NCBI RefSeq assembly: GCF_014635245.1
Contig: NZ_BMCP01000003.1
Span: 1-64,000 of the forward strand
Direction: 5' to 3'
Source: Agaricicola taiwanensis
GTDB taxonomy: Bacteria > Pseudomonadota > Alphaproteobacteria > Rhizobiales > Methylopilaceae
Length of the DNA: 64,000 nt
Part shown: in pieces, positions 46,519 through 54,644 of the stretch
How the letters are laid out: every line of letters begins with the position of its first letter
Numbering within the stretch: position 1 is the first letter of the stretch
Position numbers and translations under genes: made by a program
The notes under the pieces: generated by a model
What the model was told of the DNA's origin: nothing
Seen by the model: only the letters and a program-made list of their open reading frames with translations
Database searches by the model: none

Positions 46519-48248
46519 GAGGCCTTCGCAATCTTCAAGGCGGGCGTGCCGAGGATGTTGGGCACGCGATGCTGGTGGTCGGGCGCTGCCGGCCGGAGCT
46601 TGCGCGCCAGCAGTGCCTCGGTGGATATCTCTTCGCGGTGGGGATCGAGGCGCGCCTGCCGTTCCGCCATGCCGTGTTCCGTGGCGTAGTGCGAGAGCCG
46701 GTTGCGCACCCGCAGCCAGAAGTGCTCTTCGGGCAAGCCGTAGCATTCCTGCAGAAGATGTGAGATCTCGGCGAGATTGAAGATGAACAGGCAGTCCATC
46801 GTCAGCTCGAGCAGCCAGTCGGTCGTCTCCATCCAGTAGTACTGGTTGGGCGCGGCGTCGCGGTAAGCGGGATTGAGACGCAAGAAATCGGGCGCGGCGG
46901 AAGGGTCGGCGAGAAAGCCCGGCACATATTCCACGCTCTCGTGGAAGTCGCGGAGGATGAGGCGGACCGGCAGCCCGTCCCGATGGACGAGGATCATGTT
47001 CTGGCCATGGCATTCGGTTGCGATGCCGTGGCTGACGAGGAGATGCCAGACGGGCAGGATGGCGACATCGAGGAAACGGTCCAGCCAGCGGGAGAGGCCG
47101 TGCCGCAGGACCCAGTCCTCGATCAAGGGCTTGCCGTCCTTCTCGATGACCATCAGCGCGTTGAGAGGCACCGCAGCCTCGCCCGGACCCAGCTTCGTCT
47201 CGGCGCTTTCACGCCAGATGGCAGCCAACTGGCCGCCCAGCGGACCGTCGCGATCAGCGATGATTCCGGCATATTCCCGCAGCACGGCCACGGGATAGCG
47301 ATCCTTGAACAGCGGATCGCTCGCGATGACATCCGACAGCCATTGCGAGATCACCGGCGCCATCTCAACCGAGTGGGGTTCTATGGTCCGGCGGGCCGAG
47401 GTGTTGATGAGGTTCATGGCGAGCTTCACGCTCGCCCGTTCGGGGTGCTCGGCATTGAAGAGCGTGCGCACCGACTGGCTCGCCCGATAATGATCGCCGG
47501 CAAAGCCCAGGCAGCGGATGCGGTCATCGGCAAGGTAGGGCGCCAGAGCCTGATGCTTCAGCTCGTTCCACTGCCATGGGTGCAGCGGCAGGAATCCATG
47601 GCTTGTTGTCAGTTCCAGCGCATCGCGCCGTCGTGACAGCATGCGCCAGCTTTGATCGCCAAGCTCTGCGTGCCAGAACTCCGCTTCACCGGCCGGCAGT
47701 GCCTGATGCAGCAGATCGTGCCGCACAGCGAGCCAGACAAGCTGGAAGCTGTTGCCCGCCTCGGGACCATAGGCCCGGTGATCCGCCTCGTTGAAGCCGA
47801 TCCGGGCCTTGAAGGAAGGGTGATAGGGATGGCCCTCATCGATTGCGCAATCGATGTCGGCAAAGCTCATGCAGCGGCGCGAACGCGGCGGCAGATGACG
47901 GTCGTTCCAGGCGCAAAGCGCCGCGGTGCGCTGAAGCTCGATCAATAGGCGCTCGCGATCCGGCGCGGCGGCCGTCAGGCCGTTCACCAGCCCGGCGAGT
48001 TCAGCCTCCAGCCAGCCGCCATCTTCATCCCGGGCTTCGATGGAGCCGGCGATGACACGCACGCGGCCAAAGGCGCCGATGGTGGCGCGGCAGCGATAGG
48101 TTTGGCCGCCCAGCTCCCATTCCATGTGCCGGACTGGTCCCGCAGGGGCGATTTTCGGCCGGAGCAGCTTTTCATAGATGAGCGCTGATACCAGTTGGCG
48201 CAGCACGCGTTCGTCCGGCCGTTCAGGAAGATCACGAGGCAACGGCAA
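46515..48248 (-). CDS. asbB: IucA/IucC-family NIS synthetase AsbB, TTG start
   Basis: A 577-residue NRPS-independent siderophore synthetase. Family motifs are GHPYHPSFKARIGF, FLPLHPWQW, KLAMNLINTSARRTIEPHS, ATECHGQNMILVHRDGLP and RLILRDFHESVEYVPGF, with a C-terminal FhuF-like region. In petrobactin assembly AsbB makes an ATP-dependent amide between a citryl intermediate and an amine. No ATG lies near the true N terminus; TTG 48248 is chosen because AAGGGAG lies six bases upstream. It overlaps the asbA 3' end by 17 bases. The open frame continues to 48341 inside asbA. Confidence 0.87.
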   Translation of the reverse strand: MPLPRDLPERPDERVLRQLVSALIYEKLLRPKIAPAGPVRHMEWELGGQTYRCRATIGAFGRVRVIAGSIEARDEDGGWLEAELAGLVNGLTAAAPDRERLLIELQRTAALCAWNDRHLPPRSRRCMSFADIDCAIDEGHPYHPSFKARIGFNEADHRAYGPEAGNSFQLVWLAVRHDLLHQALPAGEAEFWHAELGDQSWRMLSRRRDALELTTSHGFLPLHPWQWNELKHQALAPYLADDRIRCLGFAGDHYRASQSVRTLFNAEHPERASVKLAMNLINTSARRTIEPHSVEMAPVISQWLSDVIASDPLFKDRYPVAVLREYAGIIADRDGPLGGQLAAIWRESAETKLGPGEAAVPLNALMVIEKDGKPLIEDWVLRHGLSRWLDRFLDVAILPVWHLLVSHGIATECHGQNMILVHRDGLPVRLILRDFHESVEYVPGFLADPSAAPDFLRLNPAYRDAAPNQYYWMETTDWLLELTMDCLFIFNLAEISHLLQECYGLPEEHFWLRVRNRLSHYATEHGMAERQARLDPHREEISTEALLARKLRPAAPDHQHRVPNILGTPALKIAKAS

Positions 48249-50016
48249 CGTCTTCTCCCTTGGATGGAGCACGGCTGTGCGCGAACAGCGGGTTCGGCAG
48301 GCGCGTGTAGATGGCCTTTTCGTCCTGCGCCTCCAGCTCATCGATGTCGAAGAGCCGGGTCATCAGGTTGCCTTTGGCGGCTACCGTCGGCTGTTCCAGG
48401 AAGTTGTGGGCAAAATCACGCCCGGAGCCGCGCATGGTCCTGGCAAAGTGCGAAAGCCGATCCCGCAGGACGCCCATCAGTTCGGTCTCCGCGATCAGGC
48501 CGTCGTGGCCGATGCGGCTGATGACCGAGAAGATCTGATTGATGATGAGGTAATAGGCGAAGCGGTCCTGGATGTCCTCATCGTCGAAGTAGAGCGACGG
48601 GATCGCGGCTGCTTCAGGGATGAAGGCGTCGAGATGATGCCGATAGCGCGTCGAGAGATAGAAGCCCTGGTTGTCGCGGTAGTAATAGGCCCGCGGATAG
48701 CCGCGGCTGACGTCGAGCAGGCTGTTCTGCTGATGCGCCTCCAGCGCAACGCCGTGGGTGTCGTAAAGTCCGATCAACGGGTCGAGCACACAGTCGAGAT
48801 AGGCAGCGAACCAGCGGCGGGAGATATCGGCAAGGCCGGCTCCGCTGCCTCTGGCGAGATCACGGATGATGCGCTCCATCAGCGAGATCTGACCAGGCAT
48901 GGGTTCGGCTGTGAGGGCGGCGAGGGTGACGCCCTCCTTCTCGTGGCCTGGCCCAAAGGGATTGTCGCGGAAGATCACCTCAAAGCCGCTTTCGGGACGG
49001 CCGGGCAGCGTCAGTGTGATGTAGGCGGGGTCGTGGATCACCTTGAACTGAGGGTGTTCATCGCAAAAGCGCGTGCGCTGGAACAGGCGTGCCATCAGCA
49101 CGCCGGCATCCAGCTCCGGGCGCCGGTTGAGCCGCACGGAATTTGTGATGCGCACCGGCAGGGAAAACTTCAGCATGTAGGGAACATCCGCGCTGTAGAC
49201 GGTGCGGACCGAGGAGGTGGCGCTAAAGGTGGGACCTGCCGCTCCCAGAAGACGAAGCGCACCGTCATCCATAAGACCGCGGATGGCCGGGTCCAGCAGA
49301 AGCGCCTGGGCCTGCAGCGGGTGCATGGGGATGGCACATTCATCCTCGGCGAGACGAAACTCCGCGAGGTCCCGCCCAAGCATGTCGGACACGATCCGCG
49401 GCGCGTTGTGCCGGCCTGCTGAATCATGGGCCACGAGAGGCGCGCGGGCGGCGAAATAAATGAGTTGGAATCGACCCCTTAGCTCAGGGGCATAGGCCGG
49501 CTGCTGCCAGCAAGCCATTCCCTGGCGGCTTTTGGGCGTCGGGTGCAGCCAATGACCGAAGACGAGGGATTGCTCGGCGGAAATGAAATCATCGACCGAA
49601 GCGGCCGGGTCATGCGCTTCCAGGTAACGCACCAGCGAATGATAGCTGTCGAACACCCGATAGAGCAGTTCGAGCTCACAGCTCCGCAGGGTCCTAGCGC
49701 GCTCGGGTCCGAATTGGCGATATGTCTCATGGACCAGTGCCGTGAGAGCGTTCAGCGGCTCGACTGTCTGCCAGTCGAGACTGTCGTTCCGGCGGATGCT
49801 GGCGCGGCCGAACCGCTGGGGCCCGCAGAGTGAGCGCGACAGCACCTCCACCCGCATGGTGCCGCCGAGCGCAGGCAACGGCCATTCCACCACCCCTGCG
49901 GAGCCCGCCGGTGTGTTCTGGGCGATAAAGATGCCTGGATCGATTTCGCGCTGATAGCAATTCGCGTAGCTCTGAAAGGTCACCTGTTCGGCAAGCTGTT
50001 GCGCGGTAGCGGTCAT
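48232..50016 (-). CDS. asbA: IucA/IucC-family NIS synthetase AsbA
   Basis: A 594-residue siderophore synthetase, first gene of the asb operon. Motifs: PTPKSRQGM, AIPMHPLQAQALL, SSVRTVYSADVPYMLKFSLPVRITNSVR, GVALEAHQQNSLLDV and YYYRDNQGFYLSTR. In Bacillus AsbA starts assembly by joining citrate to spermidine; that role is assigned here from gene order and family. The start is unsure: ATG 50016 and ATG 50052 are both in frame and neither has a good ribosome site. The two synthetases in this operon are only distantly alike. Confidence 0.87.
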   Translation of the reverse strand: MTATAQQLAEQVTFQSYANCYQREIDPGIFIAQNTPAGSAGVVEWPLPALGGTMRVEVLSRSLCGPQRFGRASIRRNDSLDWQTVEPLNALTALVHETYRQFGPERARTLRSCELELLYRVFDSYHSLVRYLEAHDPAASVDDFISAEQSLVFGHWLHPTPKSRQGMACWQQPAYAPELRGRFQLIYFAARAPLVAHDSAGRHNAPRIVSDMLGRDLAEFRLAEDECAIPMHPLQAQALLLDPAIRGLMDDGALRLLGAAGPTFSATSSVRTVYSADVPYMLKFSLPVRITNSVRLNRRPELDAGVLMARLFQRTRFCDEHPQFKVIHDPAYITLTLPGRPESGFEVIFRDNPFGPGHEKEGVTLAALTAEPMPGQISLMERIIRDLARGSGAGLADISRRWFAAYLDCVLDPLIGLYDTHGVALEAHQQNSLLDVSRGYPRAYYYRDNQGFYLSTRYRHHLDAFIPEAAAIPSLYFDDEDIQDRFAYYLIINQIFSVISRIGHDGLIAETELMGVLRDRLSHFARTMRGSGRDFAHNFLEQPTVAAKGNLMTRLFDIDELEAQDEKAIYTRLPNPLFAHSRAPSKGEDVAVAS

Positions 50017-50581
50017 GACACACACCGCCCGCTGCTCGCATGGGGCAGACATGCGCGGCAGACAGGCGGTGCACTTGGCGGAGGCGCGGATTGCATGGCC
50101 GCTTTGCTGTTTCCATGCTGTGCTCTTAACAGAACTGTCATGTTCATGCCCTCCACTGAACGGGCCGTAGGTCGGCTCTGTCTTGTGAACGGCTGTCTTT
50201 TGGGTCTCCCGTAAAATTTTTTACCGCATCATGAGAGAACCGGTCTTCTTCAATGAGACTGTTGAACTTCTTTGGTGTGGCGAAACATGATTTTAAATTC
50301 CAACTGTTTTTACCAAATCTGATTATTGCCCCTGACTGTGGTGGAGATGCCGCGCCTGTTGGGCGGTCGTTCCTCCCGCTGATGTAATTATAAGAATATT
50401 AGGCGCAAGGTAGTTTAGAATAGTAATAAAGAAAGGGTGTTTGAATTGTATTGACAGAGGTTACCAGATTGGTTTTGTAGAACCTTGGCAGCAGGCTTGT
50501 TTGAACAGTTCTAAGAAGCCATCTGCTGTATCGATCGCATGGCGTGCAGGAAGTCTGCAGCGGACTGGTAGACCTTACTCA
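50017..50581. other. Divergent promoter region between asbA and fecI
   Basis: Over 500 bases, AT-rich from about 50210 to 50460, unlike the surrounding genes. It holds a 6-bp-arm palindrome GTAAAA-TT-TTTTAC (50211-50224) and an iron-control-element-like site (50414-50430). Promoters for the biosynthesis operon (minus) and the sensing/uptake genes (plus) must both lie here. The open frame from 50441 to 50581 upstream of fecI does not look coding. Confidence 0.6.
50414..50430. promoter_or_regulatory. Irr/ICE-like site in the asbA-fecI promoter region
   Basis: TTTAGAA-TAG-TAATAAA: a complete left arm of the TTTAGAA-N3-TTCTAAA palindrome and five of seven positions of the right arm. Two related sites occur at 51091 and 56774 in the same locus. 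Confidence 0.45.
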
Positions 50582-51079
50582 ATGTCGATGGCTGAGTTCT
50601 CACAGATCTATGCGACCGAGCATGGCCGATTGCGGCGTCTCGTGCGCCGTATCACGGGGAGTGCCGAGACAGCCGAAGACATCGTTCACGATGCTTTTTT
50701 GAAACTGAGCGATCGCACCATCGGCGCGGAAGATCGGGGCCTTCTTGTTCGGACCGCCCAGAACCTGGCGCGCGACCAGCTGCGGGCCGAGCGGGTGCGG
50801 ACGGCTTACGCGGGTAACACCATGGCCGAACAGCTGACGCCTGGGTTTGCCCTGCCTGATGAGGAGGTCGCAGCACGGCAGGAATTGAATGACCTCCTCA
50901 CCGCCATCAAGAACCTGCCGCCGCGCACGCGGAAGATCCTGTTGATGAGCCGGCGCGACGGCCTGTCCTATCCGCAGATCGCGCGAGAGCTCGATGTTTC
51001 AGTGTCGACCGTGGAGAAGGACATGATCTCCGCCCTTGAATTCTGTCGCACCTGGAAGCGCCGCCGCGATTTATTTTGA
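50582..51079 (+). CDS. fecI: FecI-type ECF RNA polymerase sigma factor
   Basis: A 165-residue extracytoplasmic-function sigma factor. Region 2 is FSQIYATEHGRLRRLVRRITGSAETAEDIVHDAFLKLSDR; region 4 is LPPRTRKILLMSRRDGLSYPQIARELDVSVSTVEKDMISAL. ATG 50582 gives the usual N terminus; ATG 50588 is also possible. It stands before fecR and a TonB receptor with an STN domain, the standard FecIRA cell-surface signalling order, so it should direct transcription of the receptor when the iron-siderophore is present outside. Confidence 0.92.
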   Translation: MSMAEFSQIYATEHGRLRRLVRRITGSAETAEDIVHDAFLKLSDRTIGAEDRGLLVRTAQNLARDQLRAERVRTAYAGNTMAEQLTPGFALPDEEVAARQELNDLLTAIKNLPPRTRKILLMSRRDGLSYPQIARELDVSVSTVEKDMISALEFCRTWKRRRDLF

Positions 51080-51090
51080 GGTGAACACGC

Positions 51091-51107
51091 TTTAGAATCG
51101 TTCTGCA
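51091..51107. promoter_or_regulatory. Irr/ICE-like site between fecI and fecR
   Basis: TTTAGAA-TCG-TTCTGCA, matching TTTAGAA-N3-TTCTAAA at 12 of 14 arm positions, 12 bases after the fecI stop. It is the best of the three sites in this locus. Confidence 0.45.
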
Positions 51108-51145
51108 TAGAGAGCAGACGATGTTCGTGAAAGTGATGTTCCGCG

Positions 51146-52114
51146 ATGGCACTGGCGCCGGATCCCAGGGATATATCCGACAAGGCTGCGCGCGAGGCGA
51201 CTGAGTGGTTCGTCCGGCTCGGCAATCCCGCAATCACCGATGAAGATCGCCGGGCTTATGAGCGCTGGCTTGCGGCCGATCGCGCTCACGCCGATGCGAT
51301 GGAGGAAGTCCGCGGACTTTGGGACCGTCTCGAGGAGCCGGCAGCCCTTCTTGCCGCTGAGCAGGAGATCCGGATTTCCGGCGCGGGTACTCAAGCCCGG
51401 TCCTTCTGGCGGCCCATCGCCATCGCCGCGACCATTGTCTTGGCGGCCGCCGCCGCCCTGGTGTGGCGCGATCAGGGCCTGATCGACCGGATGTTTGCCG
51501 ATTACGCCACGGCGCCGGGGGAGCGCCGGGAACTTCTGCTGGCTGATGGGAGCCACATCTATCTCGATGGCGACACCGCCCTCGTGCAGTCCTTCACCGC
51601 CAGCTCCCGCGCTATCACCATGCTGCGCGGCCGGGCCTGGTTCGATGTCAGCCCTGATCCATCGCGGCCCTTTCTCGTTCACGCCGATCCGCTTGAAACC
51701 CGCGTCCTTGGCACCGCCTTTGGCGTGGATCGCGACAGCGGCAGCGTCACGGTGGAGCACGGCAGCGTCGCTGTGTCCGCCGGACAAGGCGAGGAGGCAC
51801 GGTTGACCGGCAGCGAGCGCGTCAGTCTTGTTGGCGGCCGCCTGAGTGCGCCGGAAAAAATTGAGCTCGATGTCGCACTTGGCTGGCGTCGCGGGCTGAT
51901 CATCCTCGATTCAGCACCGCTCGGCGTGGTGATCGACGAGTTGAGCCATATGGCCCCGGGACGCATCATCGTGTCCGACGCCGAGCTCAGGAAGCTCACC
52001 CTGTCTGGTGTCTTCCAGGCCGATGATCCTGACGCCGTGATCGAGGCCATGCGGACGGCGCTCGGGCTCAAGACCCTTTCCGTCCCCGGCTTTGCCACCC
52101 TCGTCTATCGCTGA
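51146..52114 (+). CDS. fecR: FecR-family sigma regulator
   Basis: A 322-residue inner-membrane protein that relays the occupied-receptor signal to FecI. The cytoplasmic N-terminal domain (ATEWFVRLGNPAITDEDRRAYERWLAADRAHADAM) is followed by one transmembrane helix at about residues 90-110, then a periplasmic FecR domain (ATAPGERRELLLADGSHIYLDGDTALVQSF, GRAWFDVSPDPSRPFLVHADPLETRVLGTAFGV). The C terminus, ending SVPGFATLVYR, is STN-like and should contact the receptor. Confidence 0.92.
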   Translation: MALAPDPRDISDKAAREATEWFVRLGNPAITDEDRRAYERWLAADRAHADAMEEVRGLWDRLEEPAALLAAEQEIRISGAGTQARSFWRPIAIAATIVLAAAAALVWRDQGLIDRMFADYATAPGERRELLLADGSHIYLDGDTALVQSFTASSRAITMLRGRAWFDVSPDPSRPFLVHADPLETRVLGTAFGVDRDSGSVTVEHGSVAVSAGQGEEARLTGSERVSLVGGRLSAPEKIELDVALGWRRGLIILDSAPLGVVIDELSHMAPGRIIVSDAELRKLTLSGVFQADDPDAVIEAMRTALGLKTLSVPGFATLVYR

Positions 52115-52202
52115 TTTTTTTGAGGGGTTTGTCGCTTCTGCCCGTTCACGCACTGGGGAGCCGCTATCGCGGCCATTTTTATGTGTGTGACGGGGACTGA
52201 AT

Positions 52203-54497
52203 ATGAAGAGGTTGACCAGGGCTGCTCTCATCGGCGGCAGCGTATCCATATCGGCCATGGCGGTCGTCGCCGGCTCCGTGCGGCTGGCGGAGGCGCAAAC
52301 GTCGGGGCAGGCGGCCTACAGCTTCAACATTCCCTCAAAGCCCCTCCTTGCCGCGCTTGCCGATTTCACCGCGACGACCGGCATCCAGGTGGTGCGTCCC
52401 AGTTCGCAGCGCCTGTCGGGACAGTCGGTATCGGTCTCGGGCCAGCTTTCCGCCGGTGCGGCATTGTCCCGTCTGCTTTCCAGTTCCGGCCTTGCCTATG
52501 AATTCACCGGTTCACGCACAGTGACCATCCACAGCCCGGCAGGCGAAGCCTCAAGCTTCGCGCCCCCGGCTCCGGGCGATGCCGTCGAGCTTCCGCCCAT
52601 CGAGGTGTCTGGTGCGGGCTCCCTGGCGCAGGGCGGGGTCAGCGAGATCAACATCACCAGCGCCGATCTGGAACGCAAGAACCCAACCAACATCAAGGAC
52701 GTCTTCGCGGGCGAGCCCGGAGTTAAGGTGGGCAGTTCCATCCCCATGTCGCAGAAGGTCTATGTCCATGGCATCGAGGAGACCAATCTCGCGGTCTCCA
52801 TCGATGGCAGTCGTCAGAACAACAAGGTGTTCCACCACAATGGGACGACGCTGATCGACCCGTCTTTCCTCAAGGCGGCGCGCGTGGATGCCGGTGTGGC
52901 ACCGGCCGATGCCGGCCCCGGCGCGCTCGGCGGCTCCATTGCCTATGAGACCAAGGATGCCCGCGACATGCTCCTGGAGGGCAAGAACATCGGCGCCTTC
53001 GTCAAGAGCACATTCAACACCAACGGCGGCGTATCGATGAACAACGTCGCCGGCTATGGCGCCACCGAGAACGTCGACGCGCTCGCCTATTTCACGCTCG
53101 GCCGCGGCGGCAAATTCGAAGCAGGCAACGGCGACGAGGTGCTGGGCACGGCAACGAACCTCACGAGCGGGCTCGGCAAAATTGGCTTCCAGACCGACGC
53201 CGGCTACCGCATGGAGTTCAGCCACGAGATGGTGGTGGACGATGCTGCGCGCCCGTTCCGTGCCAACACGGGCTTCATCACCTTCGTGCCGCCGCGCACT
53301 TACGAGCCTGCGGTCCGCGACTACCGGCTTGACCGCACCAATACGACCTTCACCTTCTCGCACACAGCCCCCACGGGGCTCTGGGATCCGAAGGTTGTGC
53401 TGGCTTACAGCGGCACCGAGGTTGATCTCTTCGTCTTTCCGCGCCCAGCCATCGGCGCACCCTACAAGATCGACGGCAAGACCGACAGCTTCAACGGCAA
53501 GGCCGAAAACAGATTTCATACATCCTTCGGCTCCATCACGGCAGGCGCTGACTTCTACCGAGACGAGGCGAGCCTTGACGACCCGACCGAGGCGTCACGC
53601 GAGGAAGCCCAGAATGTCGGCATCTATGCCCAAGCACGGCTGGAGCCCTGGAGTCGCGCGCGCCTTTCTTTCGGCGGCCGTGCCGACCATCAGACTTTCA
53701 CCGGTACGGGTGATCAGGAATTCAATAACTCTGGTCTCAGCGGCAATGTCTCGGGCGAATTGGATATCATCTCCAACCATCTGACCGCCAAGGCCGGCTA
53801 TTCCCACGTCTGGGCCGGCATCCCCCTGGCTGAGAACTTTATCCTCAATCCTGCCTGGACCTATCTCGATGGTCCGGAGGAGGTGACATCCGACAACGCA
53901 ACCGCCGGCCTCGTCGCCCGCTACAACGGCTTCACCCTTGAGGGCACGGTGTTCCGCACCGAGATCGACAACGCTCGCCAACCGGCATATGCCAACTTTG
54001 CGGTGGCAACAGGCGTTTACGGCGCCATCCGCAACCGCGATATCGAGTCCAAGGGTTTCGAGATCGGGCTCGGCTACGAGTGGGCTTCGGGTTTCATCCG
54101 GTTTGAATATGCCAATATCGACGTTGAGATCGATGGTAAGCCCGCTGACAGCGACACCGGCAACTATCTTGCCTCACCCGCGGGTGACATCTTCACGTTG
54201 AGCGCGGCCCATACCTTCAGCAGCATCGGTCTGACCATCGGCGGCGATATGGAAATCGCGCCCGAGTACGACAAGGTTGCGGAAGGCTCGCCTCCTTACA
54301 AGGCCTATGAGGTCTTCAACGCCTTCGCTGAGTACAAACCCATCAGCCGGCCCAACCTGGCCTTCCGGGCGGAGGTGCAGAACATCTTCGACGAGACCTA
54401 TGCGGACCGCGCCACCTATGGTCAGGAGTTCGGCACCGTGACACCGCTTTATGAGCCCGGCCGGTCCTTCATCCTCAGTGCCTCGGCGAAGTTCTGA
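52203..54497 (+). CDS. TonB-dependent siderophore receptor with STN signalling domain
   Basis: A 764-residue outer-membrane receptor. It has a signal peptide (about residues 1-32, ending LAEAQ), an STN domain at about 38-105 (YSFNIPSKPLLAALADFTATTGIQV), a possible TonB box near 132-140 (PPIEVSG), a plug domain and a 22-strand barrel ending in phenylalanine (SFILSASAKF). The STN domain links it to FecR/FecI. Position in the asb locus makes ferric petrobactin, or a close relative, the likely ligand; similar heme receptors share some plug features, so the ligand is inferred. Confidence 0.9.
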   Translation: MKRLTRAALIGGSVSISAMAVVAGSVRLAEAQTSGQAAYSFNIPSKPLLAALADFTATTGIQVVRPSSQRLSGQSVSVSGQLSAGAALSRLLSSSGLAYEFTGSRTVTIHSPAGEASSFAPPAPGDAVELPPIEVSGAGSLAQGGVSEINITSADLERKNPTNIKDVFAGEPGVKVGSSIPMSQKVYVHGIEETNLAVSIDGSRQNNKVFHHNGTTLIDPSFLKAARVDAGVAPADAGPGALGGSIAYETKDARDMLLEGKNIGAFVKSTFNTNGGVSMNNVAGYGATENVDALAYFTLGRGGKFEAGNGDEVLGTATNLTSGLGKIGFQTDAGYRMEFSHEMVVDDAARPFRANTGFITFVPPRTYEPAVRDYRLDRTNTTFTFSHTAPTGLWDPKVVLAYSGTEVDLFVFPRPAIGAPYKIDGKTDSFNGKAENRFHTSFGSITAGADFYRDEASLDDPTEASREEAQNVGIYAQARLEPWSRARLSFGGRADHQTFTGTGDQEFNNSGLSGNVSGELDIISNHLTAKAGYSHVWAGIPLAENFILNPAWTYLDGPEEVTSDNATAGLVARYNGFTLEGTVFRTEIDNARQPAYANFAVATGVYGAIRNRDIESKGFEIGLGYEWASGFIRFEYANIDVEIDGKPADSDTGNYLASPAGDIFTLSAAHTFSSIGLTIGGDMEIAPEYDKVAEGSPPYKAYEVFNAFAEYKPISRPNLAFRAEVQNIFDETYADRATYGQEFGTVTPLYEPGRSFILSASAKF

Positions 54498-54504
54498 TCG
54501 AGCC

Positions 54505-54530
54505 GGCCCCGCTTTCCCGGAAGCGGGGCC
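54505..54530 (+). terminator. Hairpin after the TonB receptor gene
   Basis: Perfect 10-bp arms GGCCCCGCTT and AAGCGGGGCC, loop TCCCGG, eight bases after the receptor stop. No T-run follows, so termination is probably partial and some readthrough into the exporter gene is expected. Confidence 0.55.
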
Positions 54531-54584
54531 GCACCGTTCTTGCGCTGCACACTTCTCCTGTTCCGATTTCCGGCTGGAGGAGGT

Positions 54585-54608
54585 ATGAAGGCGCCGTGCA
54601 CTCAATAG
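54585..54608 (+). other. Seven-codon leader frame with a strong ribosome site
   Basis: GGAGGAGGT directly precedes an ATG (54585) that opens a seven-codon frame (MKAPCTQ) closed by TAG. The frame is the same as that of the exporter gene, whose own ATG (54645) has a weak ribosome site. It may be a translated leader that couples ribosomes to the exporter, or a former longer start interrupted by an amber codon. Confidence 0.35.
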
Positions 54609-54644
54609 TGGCAGGCGCGGTCTTGTCCGCCCCTCGTGGTGACC

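Noticed and set aside
45256..47013. Long open frame extending asbC upstream to 47013
   Set aside because: The extension is Arg/Pro-rich, lies entirely inside asbB in another frame, and ATG 46518 has the ATGA coupling seen at the other junctions.
46515..50016. Aerobactin, achromobactin or staphyloferrin synthesis as the role of the two IucA/IucC genes
   Set aside because: Those pathways lack an aryl-AMP ligase, aryl carrier/AsbE protein and 3-dehydroshikimate dehydratase, all present here; no lysine monooxygenase or acetyltransferase is seen.
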